A DNA stretch of 64,000 bases from Brevundimonas sp. AJA228-03 (GTDB lineage Bacteria; Pseudomonadota; Alphaproteobacteria; Caulobacterales; Caulobacteraceae): contig NZ_CP059297.1 of the NCBI RefSeq assembly GCF_017795885.1, forward strand, positions 806,001 through 870,000. The letters are read 5' to 3'. Shown here in pieces: positions 36,442 to 45,207 of this stretch. Position 1 is the first letter of the stretch. Each line of letters opens with the position of its first letter. Below the pieces are notes generated by a model, which did no database searches, was not told the DNA's origin, and saw nothing but the letters and a program-made list of their open reading frames with translations. A program made the translations under genes and the position numbers.

Positions 36442-37136
36442 ATGAGGAAAGCAGACCGCCTGTTCCAGATCGTCCAGCTTCTGCGCCGCACCTCGCGACC
36501 GCTGACAGCAGAGTCCATAGCGTCCGAACTGGAGACCTCCAAGCGCAGCGTCTATCGCGACATCGCCGCCCTGATGGCCCAGCGGGTGCCGATCCGTGGC
36601 GAGGCCGGGATCGGCTATGTGCTCGAGTCCGGCTTCGACATGCCGCCACTGATGCTGACTCCGGATGAGATCGAGGCGGCGGTGCTGGGGGCCCAGTGGG
36701 TGGCGGCCCGGTGCGATCCGGCGTTGGCACGCGCTGCACGCGACCTGATCGCCAAGATCGCCGCGATCGTGCCGGAACGCCTGCGTCCCATTGTTCTGGA
36801 GCCGGCGGTGGCTAGTCCGCCCAGTTGGGACATCCTGCCCGAGACGCTGGACATGGCGGCGATACGAGCCGCAATTCGCGGGGCGCGAAAGGTCGTCCTG
36901 AAATATCGTGATGAACGGGACGTCGAGAGCCGGCGCACCGTCTGGCCGATCATGGTCGCCTATCGCGAAACGACCCGGATCGTCGTCGCCTGGTGCGAGA
37001 TACGCGACGATTTCCGCATGTTCCGGACGGACAGGGTCATTTCGGCCGAGGTGCTGGACGACCGCTATCCTGCCCGCCCCGCGACCTTGCGGGCACGATG
37101 GCGGGCTGAGATGAAGACGCGTTACAGCGTTGGGGA

Positions 37137-37143
<7 letters not shown>
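36442..37143 (+). CDS. HTH-WYL transcriptional regulator (YafY type)
   Basis: 233 aa from ATG 36442, chosen for AGGATCGCGTC upstream; an in-frame ATG at 36409 is possible. Residues 1-55 form a DeoR-type helix-turn-helix ([20 protein letters not shown] then [20 protein letters not shown]). The C-terminal WYL-like domain has [29 protein letters not shown] and [19 protein letters not shown]. Such proteins bind small ligands or nucleic acids and act locally. Being divergent from the GST gene with 111 bases between, GST is the first candidate target. The 3' end overlaps thiolase by 7 bases. Confidence 0.9.
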
Positions 37144-38339
<1,196 letters not shown>

Positions 38340-38479
38340 GGCAGGCTTCCTTGTCGGGCGCCCGGCCGAAGGCTGGAGCGCGGTTTCCTCGTGCGCCGTC
38401 CGGCTTCTGTCGGCCGGTTCAACGGATGCATCAGACTTACGCGCCTGCCGTTGCGTCAAGGCAAGCGGTCAAGGCCCGA

Positions 38480-39385
38480 TCAGGCGTGGGCCTTCCGGGC
38501 CTTGGTGAGTTCGATCATGCCCTGGGCGGCCCCCATCTCCGGAACGATCTCGCCGGTCCGGTCCGAGATCGCCTCGAACCGGGCGGCGACCTGATCGGCC
38601 GCGTCGTCGCCGACGATCCGCACGCCCTGGGTCAGGGTCACATAGGCCCGCTCGAAGCCCCCGGCCCCGGCCGCCAGGATGCAGCGCGTCGGCGCGTCCT
38701 GGCTGACCAGATAAAGCAGGCCCGGCGACACCAGTTCGGGCCCCAGCGCGTCAAGAGGCAGGGCCGCGCCCAGGTCTTCGGTCATTCGCGTATGGGCGGT
38801 GGGGGCCAGGCAGTTGACCCGGATGTCGTTCTTGGCCCCCTCGATGGCCAGGGTCTGCATGAAGCCCACCAGCGCCATCTTGGCGGCACCATAGTTGGCC
38901 TGGCCGAAGTTGCCATAGAGGCCGGACGACGACGTCGTCATCACGATCCGGCCATGGTTCCGCTCGCGCATCCCGTCCCACACCGCCTTGGTGCAGTGGA
39001 CCGCCCCCATCAGATGCACATCGACGACAAAGCGGAAATCCTCGATCTCCATCTTGGCGAAGGACTTGTCGCGCAGGACCCCCGCGTTGTTCACCAGGAT
39101 ATCGACCGATCCCCATCTGGCGGTCGCCTCGGCCACCATGGCCTTGACCGCTTCGAAGTCCGTCACCGAGGCGCCGCTGGCCATGGCCTCTCCGCCCCTG
39201 GCCACAATCTCGGCCACCACGGCTTCAGCCGGACTTTGCGACGAACCCGATCCGTCGCGCGCCACGCCCAGGTCGTTCACGACCACCCGGGCCCCGCGGG
39301 CCGCCAGGGCCAGGGCGTGTTCACGCCCCAGACCGCCGCCTGCGCCCGTGACGATCGCCACCTTGCCGTCGAACCGAATTGCCAT
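38480..39385 (-). CDS. SDR family dehydrogenase (MFE-2-like)
   Basis: 301 aa. The NAD-binding loop is TGAGGGLGREHALALA (residues 14-29), then NNAG (DILVNNAGVLRDKSF). The catalytic Ser is in TTSSSGLYGNFGQ and the YxxxK pair is in NYGAAKMALVG. The GVARDGSGSS insert and overall layout match the (3R)-hydroxyacyl-CoA dehydrogenase module of peroxisomal multifunctional enzyme 2. With the downstream thiolase it suggests acyl-CoA beta-oxidation. Confidence 0.92.
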   Translation of the reverse strand: MAIRFDGKVAIVTGAGGGLGREHALALAARGARVVVNDLGVARDGSGSSQSPAEAVVAEIVARGGEAMASGASVTDFEAVKAMVAEATARWGSVDILVNNAGVLRDKSFAKMEIEDFRFVVDVHLMGAVHCTKAVWDGMRERNHGRIVMTTSSSGLYGNFGQANYGAAKMALVGFMQTLAIEGAKNDIRVNCLAPTAHTRMTEDLGAALPLDALGPELVSPGLLYLVSQDAPTRCILAAGAGGFERAYVTLTQGVRIVGDDAADQVAARFEAISDRTGEIVPEMGAAQGMIELTKARKAHA

Positions 39386-39582
39386 CGAGCCGGACTCCCT
39401 TGTTCCTCCAGCCTGATATCAGGACGCTGCGTTTCGCCAAGGGGGGTATATGTGTTGAAACGGCGCCACAGTCGCCGCATTGTGAACCGCAAAGCGGAAC
39501 CTGCACTGCAGTCTGTCGTTCGGCTTCCCGAGTGTCGCGTGTAAGCGTGGACCCAATGAATCATCCAATAATGAGGACTGAC

Positions 39583-40815
39583 ATGAAGTTAAAACTTCTC
39601 GCCGGCGTCGCAGCGATGGGGCTTCTGGCCGCTGGTTCTGCGTCGGCTGAGCCGGATGGCTGGTATGGGGCGGTAGACGCCGGTTATCAGTTTATCGATG
39701 ACATCAACGCCGAGTCTTCGGTGACGGGTCAGAACCTGAGCTTTCGAGGCTGAACGAGGGCTGGGCGGCGTTTGCGCCGTCTGGGCTACCGTTTCCGACG
39801 CAGAACTGGCGTGTTGAGCTGAAGGGCGGTTATCGCTCGGACCAACGAGGTCGGTGCAAGGTGACGAACCCGCGTTTCGACGTCTCGAACGGGCATCTGC
39901 GCGCCGTCGACGCCACGGTCCGGGTGCCTGCGTGCTCGCCGGACGGCGACATCTGACGTCCACCACGCTGATGGCCAATGTGATCTACGACTTCGGTGGC
40001 GTCGTACTGGTCGCGTGCGTCCGTTCATCGATCCGGGCGCTGGGCATCGCCCGTGTGAACACGCGACATGATCGGCTTCGCCGGTCGGCAACCGCCACGG
40101 TGCCGGCACGATCGTCGGCGGACGACAGCTCGTCCAAGCTGGCGGCCCAGGCCATTGCGGGTCTGGCGGAGCGATGCACGTGGGTGACCGGGCGCACCAT
40201 CGACCCGACCTACCGCTACATGATGACGGGACGATGCCGAGTTCGAGAGCCGTGTCGAGCGACGGCCACGCGTAACCAGGCGCTTAGCCGGTTCGAGGGC
40301 GAGTACAACGAGTCGCCACGCCGTGACGCTGGGCCTGCGCTATGCGTTCGGCGCCGATGAAGCCGCCGCCGCCGCCGCCCCGCTGCCGCCGCCGCCGCCG
40401 CCCCGCCGCCGCGCCGCCGCCTCCCCCGCCGCCGCCTCCGCCGCCGCCTCCGCCTCCGCGCTCTCGACGGCGCGTGAACTTCACCGTCTATTTCGGACTG
40501 GGATCGGTCGGATCTGACGGCTGAAGCGCAGCTCGGTGGTGGCCCAGGCTGCGACTGCTGCGGCCCGGTCGGGTCGTGCGGTTCGGGTGACCATCGTGGG
40601 TCACGCCGACACCTCCGGCTCGGCCGCCCAATGTGCGGCCTGTCGGAACCGTCGGGCCCAGCACGGTGGCCGACGCCCTGGTGGCGCAAGGCGTCGACGG
40701 CGGCATCCTGCAACTGGACGCCAAGGGCGAAACCCAGCTGGCAGCGTCTCGGATTGCGGACGGCACGTGCGCGGAGCCGCTGAACCGCCGGGCGACCATC
40801 GGCATCAACTTCTAG
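39583..40815 (+). pseudogene. OmpA2-like outer membrane protein gene broken by many frameshifts
   Basis: Frame 1 starts MKLKLLAGVAAMGLLAAGSA with a signal peptide and EPDGWYGAVDAGYQF, as in Caulobacter OmpA2, after a GAGGACTGAC ribosome binding site, but stops at 39753. Later pieces of the same protein appear in shifting frames: LGYRF and NWRVELKGGYRS-like, IYDFGG, TYRYMMTG, VTLGLRYAFGADEA, a proline-rich linker, VNFTVYFGLGS, SDLTAEAQ, VTIVGHADTSGSAAQ, and STVADALVAQGVDGG to NRRATIGINF. At least six indels are needed to join them. The intact gene would be a beta-barrel with a peptidoglycan-binding OmpA domain. Either a decaying gene or a poorly sequenced repeat-rich stretch. Confidence 0.85.
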
Positions 40816-40830
40816 GACTGTCTGCCTGGC

Positions 40831-40858
40831 CCGGCCCGGATCTGACGATCCGGGCCGG
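40831..40858. repeat. Perfect 12-bp hairpin after the OmpA2 remnant
   Basis: CCGGCCCGGATC and GATCCGGGCCGG pair completely around TGAC, 15 bases after the pseudogene stop. No T-run follows, so on its own it is a weak terminator; a better one lies 40 bases further on. Confidence 0.7.
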
Positions 40859-40897
40859 TGCCGACCAGCCGGTTGCCGATGAGCGACGAACACATCA

Positions 40898-40930
40898 CCG
40901 CCGGGTCCTGCGAGGGGCCCGGCGGTTTTG
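40898..40930 (+). terminator. Intrinsic terminator downstream of OmpA2 remnant
   Basis: CCGCCGGGTCC and GGGCCCGGCGG form an 11-bp stem with one G-U pair and a TGCGAG loop, followed by TTTT. It is the likely end of the ompA2 transcript. Confidence 0.75.
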
Positions 40931-40944
40931 TTCTGGCACCCTGT

Positions 40945-40980
40945 TCAGGACAATCCGGGGTCTCAGGACAATCCGGGGTC
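40945..40980. repeat. Two exact tandem copies of an 18-bp unit
   Basis: TCAGGACAATCCGGGGTC occurs at 40945-40962 and again at 40963-40980 without a gap. It lies between the ompA2 terminator and the capsule gene. The function is unknown. Confidence 0.9.
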
Positions 40981-41100
40981 TGACGATATGTGTCGATAAG
41001 CCCGCGGTTATTCGGCAATTCTGTGAAACCCGACCCAGCCTTTTCGCTTTTCCGGACAAGCCGGTTGATCCCGGCGGTTCGGAGCGCGACAAGGAGACCC

Positions 41101-41175
41101 ATGTCAAAGCGCTCAGCCTCGACGATCGTGTTTCCGACCGAAGCCGCTTGCGCCGTCCGCGCGAGCCGCGCCTGA
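41101..41175 (+). CDS. Short upstream ORF before the capsule gene (possible leader peptide)
   Basis: 24 codons (MSKRSASTIVF then PTEAACAVRASRA) after a consensus AAGGAG Shine-Dalgarno sequence with a four-base spacer. The stop at 41173 lies two bases before the ATG of the capsule gene (TGAGCATG), which itself lacks a good site. This fits translational coupling. The other reading is that 41101 is the true start of the capsule gene and a frameshift separates the two parts. No homologue is known to me. Confidence 0.35.
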   Translation: MSKRSASTIVFPTEAACAVRASRA

Positions 41176-41177
41176 GC

Positions 41178-42872
41178 ATGGTCGACCTCCGCATCCCCTC
41201 GCGTCGCCATGCTTCGCCCGTCGACCGCCGCGTCCGCCCGGATCGTCGCGCGGCCAATGGCGTCGCCCCCGTCCTCCAGCCGCTTCCGGCCCCGGCCCCG
41301 GCCCCGGCCCCGACCCTGCGTCGGCCGGACGAGGGTGCGCCTGCACCCCGCCCCGCCCCGGCAGGGCGCGACCGCATGGCCCGTCCTGGGGTCGATCAGG
41401 GATCGGACCGGCGGGCTCGCGCCGGTGCCCCCGATCTGTCGTCCCGCCGCTTCCTGATCGTGACCGCGCCGTTCGGTCCGTTCGGCCGGGTGCTGGCGGG
41501 CGAGCTGGAGGGGCGGGGGGCCCGGGTCCGGCGCATGATCTTCAACATCGGCGACCTGGTCTACTGGCGTCGCAAGGGGGGGCTGACCTTCGACGGCGAC
41601 GTGCGCGACTGGCCCGCCCATCTGGCCGGGCTGGTGGCCACCCACGGCCTGACCGACCTGATCGTGTTCGGCGAGGGCGGCCCCTACAACCAGGCCGTCC
41701 TGACCCAGGCCGACGCCCTCAAGGCCCTGGCGGCGGAGGCGGCGGAGGCCGTGGCGAGTGGCGAGTGGCGCGTGGCGAGAGGGCCGGGCGCCGTCTCCAG
41801 CGCCTCCACGGCCCAGGCCGCCAGTGACCTGAAAGAGCCCTTTCCTCGCCACTCGTCACTCGCCACTCGCCACCCGGACCTCTGCGGCGCGAGCGTTAGC
41901 GGTGCGGCGTCAGCCGCCCACGACCGCGCTCAGGCAGCGAGCGCCCGCGGCGCGAGCGGTAGCGCCCTCAGGATCTGGGTGCTCGAGAACGGCTATTTCC
42001 GGCCGGACTGGATCACGGTCGAGCAGGACGGGGTCAATGCCCGCTCCGGCCTGGCCCGCCACCGCTCGGCCTATGATCCGCCGATCCCCGAGATCCTCCC
42101 GGCCCGGCCGGTGGGCCGCGCCCTGCCGCACCATGTGGCCAACATCAGCTGGTATCACTTCCTGCAGTTCCTGGTCCGGCCGTTCGCCTTCCGGCGCTAT
42201 GCCCAGCCCTATACGACCCCGGCCTGGCTGCAGTGCGCCAGCCATATCCGGCGCTATTTCGGCCTGATGCTGCGCGCCTCGATCGAGGCCGACGCCCGGG
42301 CGATCCGGGCCCGCGGCCCCTTCTTCATCGCCTGCCTGCAGCGCGAGGGCGACGCCCAGCTGCTGCGCTACTCCCACTATGCCGACAACACCGCCTTCCT
42401 CGCCGAGGTCCTGACCTCCTTTGCCAGACACGCGCCCGCCGACGCCCGGCTGGTGGTCAAGAACCATCCGCTGGATCCCGGCCTGGTCGACCTGCGCCGC
42501 ATGACCCGGGTCCTGGCCATCGAGCGCGGCATCGCCGACCGCGTCGACTTCATCGACGGCGGCAACCTTGCCCAGCTGTGCCGCGCCTCCAGCGGCATGG
42601 TGGTCAACAACTCCTCGGCCGCCCTCTCGGCCCTGGGCTTCAAAACCCCCGTCAAGGTCCTGGGCGAGGCCTTCTTCGACTTCGACGGCCTCACCGACCA
42701 GCAATCCATCCACGCCTTCTGGACCAAACCCGCCACCCCCGACCCCGACCTGTTCACCCGCTTCCGAGCCCACGTCATCAACCAGACACAGGTCAACGGA
42801 AACTACCACGAACCCAGAGCCCTCATCCCAACCGCAATCGCCATCGCAAACCGATTCCAGAACGCAGAATAG
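41178..42872 (+). CDS. Capsule polysaccharide synthesis/export protein with in-frame insertion
   Basis: 564 aa. After an Arg/Pro-rich N-terminus with an alternating PAPAPAPA stretch, the core starts at SRRFLIVTAPFGPFGRVLAG. It continues with FNIGDLVYW, TDLIVFGEGGPYNQAVL, then IWVLENGYFRPDWITVE, FFIACLQREGDAQLL, ARLVVKNHPLDPGL and MVVNNSSAALSALGF, the pattern of Capsule_synth (KpsS/LipB-like, PF05159). These proteins add Kdo or similar linkers to the capsule lipid. Residues about 188-267, between VLTQADALKAL and RIWVLENGYF, are low-complexity and encoded by palindromic DNA, so they look inserted. Start uncertain. Confidence 0.83.
   Translation: MVDLRIPSRRHASPVDRRVRPDRRAANGVAPVLQPLPAPAPAPAPTLRRPDEGAPAPRPAPAGRDRMARPGVDQGSDRRARAGAPDLSSRRFLIVTAPFGPFGRVLAGELEGRGARVRRMIFNIGDLVYWRRKGGLTFDGDVRDWPAHLAGLVATHGLTDLIVFGEGGPYNQAVLTQADALKALAAEAAEAVASGEWRVARGPGAVSSASTAQAASDLKEPFPRHSSLATRHPDLCGASVSGAASAAHDRAQAASARGASGSALRIWVLENGYFRPDWITVEQDGVNARSGLARHRSAYDPPIPEILPARPVGRALPHHVANISWYHFLQFLVRPFAFRRYAQPYTTPAWLQCASHIRRYFGLMLRASIEADARAIRARGPFFIACLQREGDAQLLRYSHYADNTAFLAEVLTSFARHAPADARLVVKNHPLDPGLVDLRRMTRVLAIERGIADRVDFIDGGNLAQLCRASSGMVVNNSSAALSALGFKTPVKVLGEAFFDFDGLTDQQSIHAFWTKPATPDPDLFTRFRAHVINQTQVNGNYHEPRALIPTAIAIANRFQNAE
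41751..41873. repeat. Palindromic element inserted in the capsule gene
   Basis: Arms of 29 bases at 41751-41779 and 41845-41873 are inverted copies with 27 matches, built from GTGGCGAGT units, and separated by 65 bases. The reading frame stays open through it. A related pair of direct repeats, GCGGCGCGAGCGTTAGCG (41884-41901) and GCGGCGCGAGCGGTAGCG (41947-41964), follows. Confidence 0.85.
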
Positions 42873-42881
42873 CCGGGCCGA

Positions 42882-43061
42882 TCAGCCGCCAAGCGACGAC
42901 GTCGCGGTCGCATGGGCGAGGCCGATGGTCTCGGCGAAGGCCCGCTCGAAAGCCTCCAACACCGGCCCGGCAGACGATACCCACCCGTCGTCGAACGTCC
43001 GGATCAGTCCCGCCCGGTCGTCAGGTCCCGGGTCCGGGCCGGACGGCGGAATGCGCGTCAC
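42882..43061 (-). pseudogene. N-terminal fragment of a DegT/DnrJ/EryC1 aminotransferase
   Basis: From GTG 43061 the minus strand reads VTRIPPSGPDPGPDDRAGLI, then FDDGWVSSAGPVLEAFERAF and HATATSS, the first about 55 residues of PLP-dependent sugar aminotransferases. It then ends LGG-stop where the family continues GTAALHL, only ten bases from the capsule gene's stop. The Lys-containing catalytic part is missing. It looks like the remnant of a sugar aminotransferase gene cut off by a rearrangement. Confidence 0.7.
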
Positions 43062-43100
43062 GGCACCCGCAGACGCCGATGGTCTGATTTCCGCAAGCGG

Positions 43101-43268
43101 TCAGCCGGAGGTGCGGATGAGGGTGGGCTGCGATGCGCCCGATGCGACAGGCGCACGGTCCAGAACGGACTGCCCGATGACGATCACCAGGCTCGCGGTC
43201 AGGACGGCGGACACCACCGCGGTGACGATCATCCGCGCCGCAGTGCCGACGTCGACATTCTGGTCCAT
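43101..43268 (-). CDS. Small single-helix membrane protein, unknown function
   Basis: 55 aa, starting MDQNVDVGTAARMIVTAVVS and continuing AVLTASLVIVIGQSVLDRAP. A hydrophobic helix lies at about residues 13-32 after a short acidic N-terminus. GGGGGAGCGGC before the ATG is a strong ribosome binding site. Codon use is GC-rich as in neighbours. Its stop is in the same frame as, and 40 bases upstream of, the aminotransferase fragment. I do not recognise the family; the good start site and helix support a real gene. Confidence 0.5.
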   Translation of the reverse strand: MDQNVDVGTAARMIVTAVVSAVLTASLVIVIGQSVLDRAPVASGASQPTLIRTSG

Positions 43269-43301
43269 GCCGCTCCCCCGAGTCGCCGAGACTCAGGGAC
43301 C

Positions 43302-43339
43302 ACACACGGGCCCGCGACGCAAGTCACGGACCCGTGTGT
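43302..43339. repeat. Hairpin between OmpA lipoprotein and small membrane protein genes
   Basis: ACACACGGG and CCCGTGTGT are exact arms, extended by a CCG/CGG pair after one mismatch. It follows the OmpA lipoprotein stop by 21 bases on the minus strand. There is no T-run; it may be a Rho-assisted terminator or an mRNA-protecting hairpin. Confidence 0.6.
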
Positions 43340-43359
43340 CTTCAACGTCGTGGGTCAGA

Positions 43360-44034
43360 TCAGCCTTTGAACGGACGGATCAGGATCTCGACGCGACGGT
43401 TCAGGGCCCGGCCCTCCGGCGTGGCATTGGAGGCGACCGGCACCCGCGACGACTGGCCGGCGACGTAAAGGCGTTCACGGATCACGCCATGCGCGATCAG
43501 GGCGTCAGCGACCGCCAGGGCGCGGCGCTCGGACAGGGGCTGGTTGATCGCGTCGCCGCCCGAGGAATCCGTGTGGCCGACGATGTCGACGACTGACCGG
43601 TCATAGTCCTGCAGCACGCCAGCGACGTCGGACAGAACGGCGTCGAAGCGCGGCTCGATGTTGGACTGGTTCACCGCGAAGGTGACGTCCGACGGCATGC
43701 GCAGCACCAGGTTGTCGCCCTGGCGCGCCACGCCCACGCCGGTGCCGGACAGCCCGGATTCCAGAGCGCGCTGCTGGCGATCCATATAGCTGCCGACGGC
43801 CGCGCCACCGAGGGCGCCGACGCCCGCGCCGATCAGGGCGTTGCGACGGCCCTGTTCGCCGTTGGAGGTGTTGGTCAGATAGCCCAGAACCGCGCCGCCC
43901 AGGGCACCGGCGATGGCACCGGTCGCCGTATTGTTGCGCCGGGGCGTGGAGCTGTAGGGATCCATGGTGGTGCAGGCCGAGGCCCCCAGCATGGCGACGA
44001 CGCCCAGGCTCGTGACGATCAGGTTGGTGCGCAT
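43360..44034 (-). CDS. OmpA family lipoprotein (glycine-zipper plus OmpA domain)
   Basis: 224 aa from ATG 44034 with AAAGGACAACACC upstream. MRTNLIVTSLGVVAMLGASA then C21 is a likely lipoprotein signal, though Ala rather than Leu stands at -3. Residues about 38-80 are a glycine zipper (AIAGALGGAVLGYL, GAGVGALGGAAVGSYMD). The C-terminal OmpA domain has DIVGHTDSSGGDAINQPLSE, RRALAVADALIAHGV and NRRVEILIRP, which bind peptidoglycan. It links outer membrane and cell wall, and resembles YiaD/Pal-like proteins. Confidence 0.92.
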   Translation of the reverse strand: MRTNLIVTSLGVVAMLGASACTTMDPYSSTPRRNNTATGAIAGALGGAVLGYLTNTSNGEQGRRNALIGAGVGALGGAAVGSYMDRQQRALESGLSGTGVGVARQGDNLVLRMPSDVTFAVNQSNIEPRFDAVLSDVAGVLQDYDRSVVDIVGHTDSSGGDAINQPLSERRALAVADALIAHGVIRERLYVAGQSSRVPVASNATPEGRALNRRVEILIRPFKG

Positions 44035-44145
44035 GGTGTTGTCCTTTTGAAATTCCGTGGCGTGTGAACGCGACCTTATGGTGAAGGTTCCGACCTGACC
44101 GTGACATGAACAAGGTCGAAGAGGCACCGCATCGCGACCCGAAAC

Positions 44146-44163
44146 TGCCAATTTCCACTGGCA
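44146..44163. promoter_or_regulatory. TGCCA-N8-TGGCA dyad between divergent genes
   Basis: A five-base inverted repeat with eight-base spacer lies between the OmpA lipoprotein start (44034) and the dioxygenase start (44226). It is in the right place for an operator, but the arms are short and nothing else supports it. Confidence 0.25.
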
Positions 44164-44225
44164 AGAGGTATGAAAAAGACCCGCGTTGCGAAAATGCGGA
44201 CCGACGCTTGCGAAAGGCCACGACT

Positions 44226-45200
44226 GTGACGGCAACCCTCGACCCCCCGACCTCGACCCTTTCCGCCAAGAGTATCACGCCGGTGTCGATGTCGCGATAC
44301 GACACCGATTTCCAGGGTTTCGCTGACGACCTGGGGGCCTCGTTCAAGCGGTATGGCTTCGCCGTCGTGTCGGATCACGGTCTGGACGAACAGGTCATCC
44401 AGGCCGCCATCGCCGACGCCAGGGCGTTCTTCGCCCTGCCGGAAGAGGTCAAGCGCGCCTACCACCGGCCCGGCACGGGCGGCGCACGCGGCCTGACGCC
44501 CTTTGGCACCGAGGCCGCCAGGGATGCAAAGGCGGTGGATCTGAAGGAGTTCTGGCACACCGGCCGCGAGTTGCCCGACGGTCACGCCTATGGTCGCTAT
44601 ATGCGCGCCAACCTGTGGCCGACCGAGGTGCCGGGATTCCGGGATCACCTGTACGGCATGTTCGAGGCGCTGGACGCTCTGGGCCGCAGGATCCTGAAGG
44701 CCATCGCCCGCTATATGGCCCTCGGCGACGACTTCTTCGAGGACAAGGTCGAACTGGGCAATTCGGTGCTGCGGATGCTGCACTATCCGCCGGTGCCGGC
44801 CGATGCGCCGGGCGTACGGGCGGGCGCGCACGAGGACATCAATGTCATCACCCTGCTGCTGGGGGCCGAGGAGGCCGGGCTGCAGCTGAAGGACGCGGAC
44901 GGCGAATGGCTGGACATCGCGCCGCCGCCCGGCGCCCTGGTGGTCAACATTGGCGACATGCTGCAGCGACTGACCAACCATGTCCTGCCGTCGACGACGC
45001 ATCGGGTGGTCAATCCGGCTCCGGAACGGCGCGGTTTCGCGCGGTATTCCACGCCCTTCTTCCTGCACTTCAACCCGGACTTCGTGATCGAGACCCTGCC
45101 GTCGACCATCACGGCCGGGAACCCCGACCGCTATGCCGGCAAGTCGATCATGGCCGAAGACTTCCTGACTGAACGGCTGAAGGAAATCCGGCTCCTGTAG
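44226..45200 (+). CDS. 2OG-Fe(II) dioxygenase, isopenicillin N synthase family
   Basis: 324 aa from GTG 44226, chosen for AAAGG eight bases upstream and because the family starts near here. The N-terminal DIOX_N region (FGFAVVSDHGLDEQV-type, ALPEEVKRAYHRPG) precedes the iron-binding HxD in GAHEDINVITLL and the distal His in STTHRVVNP; the 2-oxoglutarate Arg is in ARYSTPFFLH. It hydroxylates or oxidises an unknown small molecule. Presence of beta-lactam synthesis genes is not indicated. Confidence 0.9.
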   Translation: MTATLDPPTSTLSAKSITPVSMSRYDTDFQGFADDLGASFKRYGFAVVSDHGLDEQVIQAAIADARAFFALPEEVKRAYHRPGTGGARGLTPFGTEAARDAKAVDLKEFWHTGRELPDGHAYGRYMRANLWPTEVPGFRDHLYGMFEALDALGRRILKAIARYMALGDDFFEDKVELGNSVLRMLHYPPVPADAPGVRAGAHEDINVITLLLGAEEAGLQLKDADGEWLDIAPPPGALVVNIGDMLQRLTNHVLPSTTHRVVNPAPERRGFARYSTPFFLHFNPDFVIETLPSTITAGNPDRYAGKSIMAEDFLTERLKEIRLL

Positions 45201-45207
45201 CCCCTCA

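Noticed and set aside
40363..40465. GCC/CCG triplet run as a microsatellite or CRISPR-like array
   Set aside because: It encodes the proline-rich linker of the OmpA2 remnant; there are no spacers or regular repeats.
40536..41177. Upstream extension of the capsule reading frame through the OmpA2 remnant
   Set aside because: The first part encodes only broken OmpA pieces and passes a terminator (40898-40930) and a tandem repeat; the capsule core starts much later.
41281..41325. GGCCCC repeats as a G-quadruplex or recombination hotspot
   Set aside because: They code for alternating Pro-Ala in a linker and are short; no independent support.
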